Shown: positions 18,851 through 27,618 of the stretch, one piece after another
Numbering within the stretch: the stretch's first letter is position 1
Layout of the letters: every line of letters starts with the position of its first letter
From: Desulfamplus sp.
GTDB lineage: Bacteria; Desulfobacterota; Desulfobacteria; Desulfobacterales; Desulfobacteraceae
Length of the DNA stretch: 64,000 nt
Direction of reading: 5' to 3'
Assembly: GCA_015231615.1 (NCBI GenBank)
Contig: JADGBE010000003.1
Coordinates: 62,001-126,000 of the forward strand
The notes under the pieces: model-generated
Told to the model about the DNA's origin: nothing
The model's input: the letters and a program-made list of their open reading frames with translations, nothing else
Databases searched by the model: none
Program-made: the position numbers and the translations under genes

Positions 18851-20575
18851 ATGCCCGAAACCATGACAAATGCTGACAATTTCTGGCTCTGCATGGATGA
18901 CCCAGTCAATCTAATGGTAATCACCTCAATAATGGAATTTGAAGAGCCTCTTGATTACAACAGGCTCTATGCCACCATTGACAACCGTCTTGCCTGCTTC
19001 CCACGATTCAAGAAAAAGGTTGAAAAGCCACTTACAGGTATTGGTGCTGGAAAATGGGTTACAGATAGAAATTTTGACCTTCGTTCTCATATTCACCGTA
19101 TAGGACTTCCTGCGTCAGGTGAAAAAGCTGATCTACAAGAGGTTATAAGTGCTTTACAGACCAAATCCCTTGATTATAACAAACCTCTTTGGGATATCCA
19201 TCTTATTGAAAACTACGGCAAAGGTTGTGCTTTATTTTTTAGAATTCACCACTGTATAGCTGATGGAATCTCTTTAGTGCATGTTCTTTTATCCACTGCA
19301 GACAGTGATCCCAATGCTCCTTGGCCAGATACAAAACCTCTGCCTTCAAAAAGACCTTCTGATTTTGCACCGTTTTTTGTTTTTAACTCCATGATGGACA
19401 GTGCTAAAGATATGATAAACACTGGTCAAAAAATTGGTAAAACTGTAATGAAAGAGTTGGAAAAGATCGTTACTAACCCAAGCTCTCTAAAAGATTGGGG
19501 GGCATTATCGGCAACCATATCATCAGATACAGCCAAAGTGCTGTCCAAACTTACTATCATGCCAGCTGATCCAAAAACGGCATTTAAAGGCAAACTTGGA
19601 GTTCAGAAACGTATGATCTGGACTAAGCCAATGCCTTTAGATAAGATCAAAAAAGTTGGTAAAGCCATTAGTACAACTACTCTTAATGATGTTCTCGTTG
19701 CCACTGTAACTGGAGCAATGCGTAGATATTTAAAAACCAGAAATACACCTGTAAATAAACTTGATCTTCATGTTGCAGTACCTGTTAACGTAAGAAAACC
19801 CGGCACTGAATTTGAGCTTGGCAACAAATTTAGTTTAGTTTTTTTAAGACTTCCAGTCTATCTTGAAGACCCAGTATTGAGATTAAAAGAGGTTAAAAGG
19901 CGTATGGATCAACTCAAAACCTCTCCTGATCCATATATTAATTTTGGACTTTTAACCACTATTGGTGCCCTTCCAGCAACACTTGCACAAAAAGCTGCCC
20001 AAGTCTTTGGAGACAAGGCATCAGGAGTTCTAACTAATGTGCCAGGTCCAAGAGAACCCCTCTATTTTGGAGGAAAGAGAATTTCAAATTTCATGTTCTG
20101 GGTTCCAAGATCAGGTATGATTGGTCTGGGTATAAGCATCATGAGTTATAATGGTAATGTTACTATAGGGATTGCATGTGATGATAAATTGATGCCAGAC
20201 CCTGAAACAATGCTTGAAGGGTTTGAGCAAGAGTTCAATGAGCTTATTGAGCTTGTTCAATCTGGTAAAATCTATGATGAGCCTTTAGTTATAAATGATA
20301 GGTATGAAGAGGCAAAACTTCTTGCAAAAAAAGTTGATTCTCAAGAGAACGATTCAGAGTCGTTACAGGCAGATTCTTCTAATGATAGTAACGATATAGA
20401 TGCCACAAAAGATAATGATGAACCTACTCAATGTCAGGCTGTTACAAAAACTGGAAAACGGTGTTTAAAAACAGCAGCAGAGAACTCTAAGTATTGTCAT
20501 CTACATCAGGAGTATCAAGAACAAGATACTCTTCTAAATGATGTTGCTCAAATTATGAGGGAGCTTGCAAGTTAA
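18851..20575 (+). CDS. Wax ester synthase / diacylglycerol acyltransferase (WS/DGAT)
   Basis: WS/DGAT enzymes transfer an acyl group from acyl-CoA to a fatty alcohol (wax ester) or diacylglycerol (triacylglycerol). Seen: the catalytic HHxxxDG motif as HHCIADG (about residue 135), the N-terminal PxxWP-like region, the ND motif in TLNDVL, and the C-terminal NVPGP region. After about residue 490 an acidic linker leads to an extra segment with CQAVTKTGKRC ... YCHLHQ, a small Cys3His-type zinc-binding module not normally present in this enzyme. The start is well supported by AGGAGG. The ferredoxin start overlaps its stop (TAATG). Context with acyl reductases points to wax esters. Confidence 0.92.
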   Translation: MPETMTNADNFWLCMDDPVNLMVITSIMEFEEPLDYNRLYATIDNRLACFPRFKKKVEKPLTGIGAGKWVTDRNFDLRSHIHRIGLPASGEKADLQEVISALQTKSLDYNKPLWDIHLIENYGKGCALFFRIHHCIADGISLVHVLLSTADSDPNAPWPDTKPLPSKRPSDFAPFFVFNSMMDSAKDMINTGQKIGKTVMKELEKIVTNPSSLKDWGALSATISSDTAKVLSKLTIMPADPKTAFKGKLGVQKRMIWTKPMPLDKIKKVGKAISTTTLNDVLVATVTGAMRRYLKTRNTPVNKLDLHVAVPVNVRKPGTEFELGNKFSLVFLRLPVYLEDPVLRLKEVKRRMDQLKTSPDPYINFGLLTTIGALPATLAQKAAQVFGDKASGVLTNVPGPREPLYFGGKRISNFMFWVPRSGMIGLGISIMSYNGNVTIGIACDDKLMPDPETMLEGFEQEFNELIELVQSGKIYDEPLVINDRYEEAKLLAKKVDSQENDSESLQADSSNDSNDIDATKDNDEPTQCQAVTKTGKRCLKTAAENSKYCHLHQEYQEQDTLLNDVAQIMRELAS

Positions 20576-20853
20576 TGAGCCTTACAGGCAACAAACAAAG
20601 CGATGATATAGAAAATAAAAGTAATGGGGCATCTTGTTATGCTATTATTACAGAAAATGTGTCAGGCATGTTTTATGTGGACATAAGATGTATCGGTTGC
20701 TCTGTATGTGCAGAGATTGCACCATCTCATTTTGCGACTAATCATGATGAAGGCTATGAATATGTTTACAGTCAGCCAGTAAGCGACTCTGAGATAAATT
20801 TATGCAAAGAGGCGATGGAGATATGTCCTGTAAACGCAATTGGAATAAGGTAA
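20575..20853 (+). CDS. Single-cluster [4Fe-4S] ferredoxin
   Basis: A 92-residue protein with one cluster motif, CIGCSVC plus a distal CPVNAI cysteine, as in monocluster ferredoxins of the Desulfovibrio/Thermotoga type. The start codon overlaps the wax ester synthase stop, so translation is coupled. It may supply electrons to the neighbouring reductases, but those carry a nucleotide-binding motif and should use NAD(P)H, so its partner is unclear. The first ~20 residues are polar and unusual. Confidence 0.85.
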   Translation: MSLTGNKQSDDIENKSNGASCYAIITENVSGMFYVDIRCIGCSVCAEIAPSHFATNHDEGYEYVYSQPVSDSEINLCKEAMEICPVNAIGIR

Positions 20854-20895
20854 TTAAATAGTCAAAACTAAAATCTGGGAGCAAATCGTATCAAT

Positions 20896-20935
20896 ACCCA
20901 AAAAAATATAGAATAAACCACTATATATTTTGGGT
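20896..20935 (+). terminator. Stem-loop after the ferredoxin gene
   Basis: A 15-16 base arm starting ACCCAAAA pairs with TATATATTTTGGGT around a 9-nt loop, about 40 bases past the ferredoxin stop. It could terminate or attenuate transcription before the acyl-reductase genes. Confidence 0.5.
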
Positions 20936-21014
20936 AATTGGTGTTAGAGGTGGCTAAAGATTAAAGATAAAAAAAATTAAACATGGGATTTTATAAAAAC
21001 ATGGGGAGGATATA

Positions 21015-23426
21015 TTGAAACAGATCGTCAGTATCAATCTTGGATCAAGCAAAGGTAATTATGAATTTGAAACCGAGTTTCTTGGGCAGGAGTTCACAAT
21101 CAAACGCTTTGGCGTTGATGGTGATATGGATAAAGCCGCAAGTATGATTTTACAGTGGGATAAAGAGGCAGACGCAATTGGCATTGGCGGTGTTAAATTT
21201 CCCTATGGTATGGGTCCTCGATATCTCAAAAAAAAGCACCATGATAAACTCAATGAACTTGCAGATAGAATAAGCACCCCAGTTACTACTGGGCTTTCAT
21301 TAAGAAATGTCTCAATGGAGTGGTGTTTAAGATTTGTAAACCACAAATTCCCAAACTATTTTAAAAATGCAAGGGTATTTTTCATGTCAGGCATGACAAG
21401 CTACAGAATTGCTAAAGTTATGTCTGAATATACAGATAACCTAACATTTGCTGACCCTGTTTTAGAAAATGGTATCTCAAAATTTATTAACTCATTTACT
21501 GGTCTTGAAAAGTATGCCCAAGGAAGCCATGAACTTTTGCAGTGGGTGCCAAGCAAAAAACTTGCGACTTCAGTTATTCCCACAAGAGCATGGAATGAAT
21601 ATATAATACGAAGAGCTTTACAAAAAGCTGATGTTATTGTTATCCCATCTTATGATTTTGATAACTACATTGGCAAGGCGACACTTGAAGAACTTGGTGG
21701 AAAAACTATTATAACATCGTCAGTTACAGATGAAAAAGTAGAGTTTTTTAAAGAGAGAGGTGTCAATGTCATCATTGACACCACACCCAAAATATTGGAG
21801 AAAGTAGTAGGACCAAATGTGCTGGAGGCTCTTATTATTGCATCGCTTGGCAAAAAACGTAATCAAATAAGAGATGATGATCTGCTTGAAATCATAAGCA
21901 CTCAAAGAATGGATCCACGTATTGTCTATCCATCTGGAAAAGAGAAGAGAGTAAACAGATTTGCGTTTGTTATCCATCCTCTTTCAAAAGAGTTCCTTAA
22001 AAAAGACAAACTCGTTGATGCAATTTCAGGGTTTGCTCCACCTGTATTTCTTGATGCAGTTGAAAAAGTTGTGGCTTATGCCCCGCCTTGGATATATTCC
22101 CGTGTAACGGGCATCAAATCACCAACAGGTTCAGAGACTGAAGGGTGGCTTATCACGGTTGGTGGCACTCCAAAACAGATGCTTGCCCATGACCCTGAAT
22201 TTACCTACAAACGCCTTCTTCAGGCTGCCAGAATGGCAAAGCGTCTTGGTGCCCAGATAATGGGGCTTGGTGCATTTACCAAAGTTGTTGGAGATGCTGG
22301 AGTTACAGTTGCAAAAAAAGCAGAGCTTCCAATTACCACAGGTAACAGCTACAGTGCTTCTGGTGCGTTGTGGGCTGCTGCTGATGCTGTTCGGCGTATG
22401 GGTTTAATTCATGTTGAAAAGGGCAAAAAGATTAAAGCAAAGACAATGGTGCTGGGTGCTTCTGGAGCTATTGGTTCGGTCTGTTCAAGACTTTTGGCAA
22501 AAGCATTTGATGAGGTCTATCTTGGTGGAAGAAACACAGCAAAACTTATGTCCCTTCAGCAGTCAATATTAGATGAGACACCTGACGTAAAAATAAAGAT
22601 CACCACCAATCCTGATAAATATCTCCATGATATGGATGTTCTTGTAACAGCTACATCTGGGGCTGGAAAAAAGATTCTTGATATTATGAAGGTAAAACCT
22701 GGCTGTGTAATTACTGATGTTGCCCGTCCTTTAGATTTACCTGCTAAAGAGGTGGCGAAGCGTCCTGATGTTCTTGTTATTGAGTCAGGAGAAATTGAGC
22801 TTCCGGGCAATCCTGAGATGAAAAGTATAGGACTTCCTCCAAAAGTTGTTTATGCGTGCCTTGCTGAAACCGTTGTTCTTGCTCTTGAGGGACGTTATGA
22901 GATTTTTACTATTGGACGTGATATTGAGTGGGAAAAGGTAAAAGAGATTTATAAACTTGGTTTAAAACATGGTATGAAACTTGCCGCTATTTCTGGTGTT
23001 AATGGTGTCTTTACTGATGAAGATATTTTAAGGGTAAAAGAGCTTGCATTGGAAGCCAGAAAAACTTGGTCGCCTGACGGAGTTGCGGTTGGCTCTGATG
23101 GGGCAAAGAAAAAAGCAAAATCATACACAGATACTAAAGACGGCAGCTTTATAGATGAGCCATTATCAGATGAGTCAACAGTGTCTGAGAGTGAAGATGA
23201 AGATATAGCTGCTAATAATGCTATTACAACTACTGTCAGCACAGTTGAAACGGTTAATGCTACTGATGATATAACTGAAAATGTTGAAGATAATATTGCT
23301 AAAGTTAATGACGATGGTTTAGATGGTGCTGGAAATATCAGTGAAACTGCAACTGATGACAATGAGGCTGAAATTACTGATAGTGACGACTCAACTAATG
23401 ACAACACAGTTGAAAAGACTATTTAA
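21015..23426 (+). CDS. Acyl-ACP/acyl-CoA reductase-like protein (AAR-type C-terminal half), first copy
   Basis: Residues about 400-690 match cyanobacterial long-chain acyl-ACP reductase in order: LGAFTKVV, PITTGNSYSA (FTTGNTHTA in AAR), the NADPH loop GASGAIGS, GRNTAKL, and VYACLAETVVLALEG, where the cysteine aligns with the acyl-carrying cysteine of AAR (FACFAEAMLLEFEG). The first ~380 residues form an additional domain I do not recognise, and the last ~100 are an acidic low-complexity tail. The start is TTG at 21015, after GGGGAGG. Product would be fatty aldehyde or alcohol feeding the wax ester synthase upstream. Family assignment is from motif order; substrate is inferred. Confidence 0.75.
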   Translation: MKQIVSINLGSSKGNYEFETEFLGQEFTIKRFGVDGDMDKAASMILQWDKEADAIGIGGVKFPYGMGPRYLKKKHHDKLNELADRISTPVTTGLSLRNVSMEWCLRFVNHKFPNYFKNARVFFMSGMTSYRIAKVMSEYTDNLTFADPVLENGISKFINSFTGLEKYAQGSHELLQWVPSKKLATSVIPTRAWNEYIIRRALQKADVIVIPSYDFDNYIGKATLEELGGKTIITSSVTDEKVEFFKERGVNVIIDTTPKILEKVVGPNVLEALIIASLGKKRNQIRDDDLLEIISTQRMDPRIVYPSGKEKRVNRFAFVIHPLSKEFLKKDKLVDAISGFAPPVFLDAVEKVVAYAPPWIYSRVTGIKSPTGSETEGWLITVGGTPKQMLAHDPEFTYKRLLQAARMAKRLGAQIMGLGAFTKVVGDAGVTVAKKAELPITTGNSYSASGALWAAADAVRRMGLIHVEKGKKIKAKTMVLGASGAIGSVCSRLLAKAFDEVYLGGRNTAKLMSLQQSILDETPDVKIKITTNPDKYLHDMDVLVTATSGAGKKILDIMKVKPGCVITDVARPLDLPAKEVAKRPDVLVIESGEIELPGNPEMKSIGLPPKVVYACLAETVVLALEGRYEIFTIGRDIEWEKVKEIYKLGLKHGMKLAAISGVNGVFTDEDILRVKELALEARKTWSPDGVAVGSDGAKKKAKSYTDTKDGSFIDEPLSDESTVSESEDEDIAANNAITTTVSTVETVNATDDITENVEDNIAKVNDDGLDGAGNISETATDDNEAEITDSDDSTNDNTVEKTI

Positions 23427-23471
23427 CATGAATCATAATTTTCATATCAATATATCAGGGGGAGTTGAACT

Positions 23472-25553
23472 TTGAAACACATTACAAATATAAGTCTTGG
23501 ATCAGCAAGCGATAACTACACTATAGAGACAGAGTTTTTGGGACAGCAATTTACAATTAAGCGGTTTGGAACTGATAGAGATTTAAAAAAAGCAGAAGAT
23601 TTGCTTTTAATGTGGAATAAAAAAGCAGATGTAATCGCATTAAGTGCAATAAAATATCTTTATGGTCAAGGTTCAAAAACCATTATGAGTAAAGATATTA
23701 AAAAAATTCTTAAAGCTGCAAATACGCTTACAACACCAGTAACAACTGGAGAAACTTTAAGAAGGGTTAGCCATGAGTGGTGTGTTCGTCATGCCCAATT
23801 TCAGCTTGGCAATAATTTTTTTACAAATGCAAGGGTGTTTTTCTGCTCTGGTATGGCAAGTGAAAAAATTGTTAATGTTATGAGTGAATATACTGAAAAT
23901 TTAAGCTTTGCTGACCCTATTTTTGAGAATGCTATTCCTAAAGTTTTAAATTCAATCGGCTCTTTAAACCAATATGCCAATCGTATTCACCGCCCTTTGA
24001 GCTTTGTTCCGGGAGTTCTTTCAAAGGGAAAAGATATTTTCTCTGAACAAAAACAAATAAACAAAGCAACCTCTTATGTTCTTAAACGTGCAATTAAAAA
24101 TTCCACTGTTATTGTAATTCCTTACAATGATTTCCATGAATATGTGAACTATTTTGATGAAGGAGCACTTAAAGATAAAGTTGTAATAACTACAACTGCT
24201 TATGAGGATAGGATTGAGATATTAAAATCAAAAGGTGCTGCAATGATTATTGACACCACACCAAAACTAATTGACAGGGTGGTTGGTGTATCAACTCTGG
24301 AAGCTCTTATGGTTTCAGCCCTTAATATTCCTAAAACCTCTGGACTTAAAGACGATCTGCTTGAAGTCATAAGTGAGCAACATTTAGAGCCAAGAATAAT
24401 CTATCCTCAAGATGAAGAGAGGCGTATAAATAGGTTTGCTTATCTTATTCACCCTCTTTCACAAGAAGATTTAAAAAAGTTCAAACCTCTTGATGTAATT
24501 ACAGAAATGGTACCACAAACAATGGGTGTATTTGAAAAATTGATGGCTTTTTCACCCCCATTTATTTACTCTAAAGTAACTGGAATAAAATCTCCTGCTG
24601 GTGTTGAGGCTGAGGGTTGGCTTATTGCACTTGGGGAGACCCCAGAGCAGATGCAATCTAAAAGCTCTGAATTTACAACCAAAAAAATTCTTCAAGCAGC
24701 AGAGAAGGCAAAATCTTTGGGTGCCCAAGTTATGGGTATAAGCATGTTACCCAAAACACTTGAAGGGACAAGTATTGATATTGGTAAATATGCAGCATTG
24801 CCTGTAACAACAGGTAATAGCTACACAGCATCAACTGCTCTTTGGGCATCTGCTGAGGCAGTTCGTCAGATGGGACTTGTGAAGCTCAAACACAACAAGA
24901 TACTTAGGGCAAAAACAATGGTTATTGGGGCAACTGGTGATGTTGGCTCAATTTGTGCAAGACTTCTTGCTACAGCATTTGAAGAGATTTATCTTGTAAG
25001 TCGCAACATGGCAAAGCTCTTAGCAATTCAGGAGACTATCCAAAAAGAGAATCCAGAAGTTATTGTTAATGTCTCAACAATGGCTGATACAAATATTGAT
25101 AAGATGGACGTTATTGTTGCTGCAAGTTCAAGTGCTGAAAAACCTCTTGATATTATGAGGGTAAAATCCGGGTGTGTAATCACCGACATTACCCGTCCAA
25201 TGATTTTTTCAAAAGAAGAGGCTGCTAAACGTCAAGATGTGCTTATAATAACAGGTGGTGAGATTCTTCTTCCAGGGGATAACGTTGAGATGAAAGATAT
25301 AGGGTTGCCTCCAAAAGCTGTCTATGCAGGTCTTGCTGAGACAATCATTCTTGCCCTTGAGGGACGTTTTGAAGATTTTACCACAGGTAGCAATACTGAG
25401 TGGAAAAAGGTAAAAGAGATTTATAAACTTGGTCTTAAACATGGAATGCAGCTTTCAACCATATCTGGCGTGAATGGCATTTTAACTAAAGACGATATTT
25501 CAAGGGTAAAAGATTTTGCTCTTAAAAAAATTAAAACAAATGAAGATAATTGA
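23472..25553 (+). CDS. Acyl reductase-like paralogue lacking the catalytic cysteine
   Basis: This 693-residue protein aligns with its upstream neighbour over its whole length (N-terminal ITNISLGSASDNYTIETEFL; TTGNSYTAST; NADPH loop GATGDVGS), so the pair arose by tandem duplication. In the segment corresponding to VYACLAET it reads VYAGLAET, so the cysteine expected to hold the acyl group is glycine. It also lacks the acidic tail. It may be a non-catalytic partner of the first copy or have a different activity. The start is TTG at 23472 after a GGGGGAG ribosome site, 45 bases after the first copy. Confidence 0.75.
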   Translation: MKHITNISLGSASDNYTIETEFLGQQFTIKRFGTDRDLKKAEDLLLMWNKKADVIALSAIKYLYGQGSKTIMSKDIKKILKAANTLTTPVTTGETLRRVSHEWCVRHAQFQLGNNFFTNARVFFCSGMASEKIVNVMSEYTENLSFADPIFENAIPKVLNSIGSLNQYANRIHRPLSFVPGVLSKGKDIFSEQKQINKATSYVLKRAIKNSTVIVIPYNDFHEYVNYFDEGALKDKVVITTTAYEDRIEILKSKGAAMIIDTTPKLIDRVVGVSTLEALMVSALNIPKTSGLKDDLLEVISEQHLEPRIIYPQDEERRINRFAYLIHPLSQEDLKKFKPLDVITEMVPQTMGVFEKLMAFSPPFIYSKVTGIKSPAGVEAEGWLIALGETPEQMQSKSSEFTTKKILQAAEKAKSLGAQVMGISMLPKTLEGTSIDIGKYAALPVTTGNSYTASTALWASAEAVRQMGLVKLKHNKILRAKTMVIGATGDVGSICARLLATAFEEIYLVSRNMAKLLAIQETIQKENPEVIVNVSTMADTNIDKMDVIVAASSSAEKPLDIMRVKSGCVITDITRPMIFSKEEAAKRQDVLIITGGEILLPGDNVEMKDIGLPPKAVYAGLAETIILALEGRFEDFTTGSNTEWKKVKEIYKLGLKHGMQLSTISGVNGILTKDDISRVKDFALKKIKTNEDN

Positions 25554-27618
25554 AAATGCTATAAAGCTCAAAGAGTCTGCTGTCCGAATGCTTATAAATG
25601 ATATACCTGCAAGAGTTATAAATGCAGGCTATAACTCTTACAGCAGGCTCTATAAGGGGCAATTAAGCCTTGGATTACCAGTATCTCGCGAGCTTATTCA
25701 TAATCAGCGTGAAGTTAGAATTCACGCTGTGGGCAAGCTCGCCCTTATTCTATACCATATTTTCAAATATGCAGCAAAAACAACAGTACCACGAGATGAG
25801 ATCAAAGCTGCTATTGCTCAAGAGCTTGAGAGGGGTAAACTTAAATTAACTGAAAATGTAATTTTGCTAAATTCAAGAACCCTTACCCATCTTGCATTGA
25901 AGCATTTTAACATTAATCCTGTCTTTATTCAGCCAATCTTAGATGAGGCAAACCGTAGGTTTATTTTAAGAGAGTCCTTAAAACAGGATAAACAGCCTAT
26001 CTACTTTGAAACTGAGATAAATGAGCGGGAAAATAATGGACGTGGAGATTACGCTACTGTCTTTTACCGTGAATTTACCGCAGAGGGAAAAGAGATACGG
26101 TTTCAGCGTTTTGTAAGTATGGAAGATGTTACTGCTGGTGATAATAGACCATCTGTAATACTTGTGCCTGGTTTTGCCAACAATAGCAGGTGTTTTCATT
26201 TGAGTAACCGCTATTCAATGTCAATGGATCTTGCTGATGCTGGTATGTGGGTCTATCTGTTTGACCCTCGTGGAATGGGGGTAAATACAGGACGCTTTGA
26301 TCCCTATTACACTGTAGATACCCTGATTGACTATGACTTACCTGCTGTATTGAAATTTACCTATTCAAGGAGCTGTGGGAAACCCTCTATTTTGATGGGG
26401 CATAGTATGGGTGGAATGGTATCTGAAAGTATGGTCCTTAACTGGGCTTTACGCCTTAATTATGACAAATTAAGGTTTTTATCTAAAGAGGAGAAAAAAG
26501 TTCTAAACAAGGTTCTTCCTTCAAAAGCTGATGCTAAAAATAACATGAACATGGTTAAGGGGATAATATCTCTTGGTTCTCCGAAATTTTTCAACAAAAC
26601 ATCACATATTTTGTTTCCAACAAGTCTCTGGCTTAACCATCTGACCAGAATTTTCAATTTGTCTCACATTCCGATTCAGGAGTTTTCAAGAGTAGTAACA
26701 GATTTGCCAATTCTCAAGGATATTACTCGTATTATCTATAACCACAATGTAGGTGATATTAATTTTTTGATTTCGTTTGAAAACCATAAAGACGACAAAT
26801 TTTTTATTGAGCGTTATCTTAAAACAGCTACAGAGTCCATTCCTCTTGGTATTGGATTTCAGCTTTTGCGATCAATATATGATGGTACAGGATTCAAGCG
26901 AATGGACAACAGTAATCTTAACTATTCAGATTGCTTTCAATTTTTTCCTGCTGATATTCCTCTTTTCCATTTTTGGGGAAGCAAAGACCCTCTTGCCCCA
27001 GTTGCTAACATGAAATACTCAGAATTTTATCCTCATAAAGTTAAAAAAGTTTATAGAATTGAGAGTGTAGATGATCTTAACAAGGTTGAAATCACTGATG
27101 AAAAAAGTCAGTTGATCGATTTTATAATTGAGGGGGCAAACCATATTGATCTGCTTTATGGTAAGGCTGCAAATGAGCTTATATATCCTCTTTATGAACA
27201 GATTATTGAAACCATTTGGGGAGATTGGACATATAAAGATAGTTTACTTAAATCGTGCGATAACAGTATGTTTGAATCACCAAGTAATAGTCTGCCTAAG
27301 CTATTGAATACTAACTTGATCCACTCATCAAATAAAATTGGATTACAAGATAAGCAAAAGTTATCAGATAATTTCAACTTCCCACCATCTGACAACTTTT
27401 CGTATCTATCTAATGATAATGACTTTGGTGAGACCGACCAATTTCAACGAGAGAGCATTCAGCACGATTACCTTAGCACGTTAAGCCATCATTTTGATTT
27501 TAAATCTAATTCTGCAGAAAATGACGATCAAAACGAGTTAGATACAGATGTCCACCAGTTACCTGAAGGACTTATGCCAGCACCATGTGATTCTAATAGC
27601 TTATTGAAATCATGCTAA
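25540..27618 (+). CDS. Alpha/beta-hydrolase fold lipase/esterase-like protein
   Basis: The central region carries the nucleophile elbow GHSMGG (about residue 290), an oxyanion-region segment LVPGFANNSR and FDPRGMGVNTGR. A late Asp in FWGSKDPLAP and His in GANHIDLLYG complete a catalytic triad. The N-terminal ~150 residues are helical and the C-terminal ~110 are Ser/Asn/Asp-rich and probably disordered. I placed the start at ATG 25540, overlapping the previous gene by 14 bases; a TTG at 25516 with AAGGGT ahead is an alternative. It likely hydrolyses or transfers acyl groups; a polyester synthase-like role (PhaC shares this fold) is possible but the elbow is Ser, not Cys. Confidence 0.75.
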   Translation: MKIIENAIKLKESAVRMLINDIPARVINAGYNSYSRLYKGQLSLGLPVSRELIHNQREVRIHAVGKLALILYHIFKYAAKTTVPRDEIKAAIAQELERGKLKLTENVILLNSRTLTHLALKHFNINPVFIQPILDEANRRFILRESLKQDKQPIYFETEINERENNGRGDYATVFYREFTAEGKEIRFQRFVSMEDVTAGDNRPSVILVPGFANNSRCFHLSNRYSMSMDLADAGMWVYLFDPRGMGVNTGRFDPYYTVDTLIDYDLPAVLKFTYSRSCGKPSILMGHSMGGMVSESMVLNWALRLNYDKLRFLSKEEKKVLNKVLPSKADAKNNMNMVKGIISLGSPKFFNKTSHILFPTSLWLNHLTRIFNLSHIPIQEFSRVVTDLPILKDITRIIYNHNVGDINFLISFENHKDDKFFIERYLKTATESIPLGIGFQLLRSIYDGTGFKRMDNSNLNYSDCFQFFPADIPLFHFWGSKDPLAPVANMKYSEFYPHKVKKVYRIESVDDLNKVEITDEKSQLIDFIIEGANHIDLLYGKAANELIYPLYEQIIETIWGDWTYKDSLLKSCDNSMFESPSNSLPKLLNTNLIHSSNKIGLQDKQKLSDNFNFPPSDNFSYLSNDNDFGETDQFQRESIQHDYLSTLSHHFDFKSNSAENDDQNELDTDVHQLPEGLMPAPCDSNSLLKSC

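Noticed and set aside
22949-23407. 152-codon antisense frame rich in Ser and Val
   Set aside because: Shadow of the acidic low-complexity tail of the acyl reductase gene on the plus strand.
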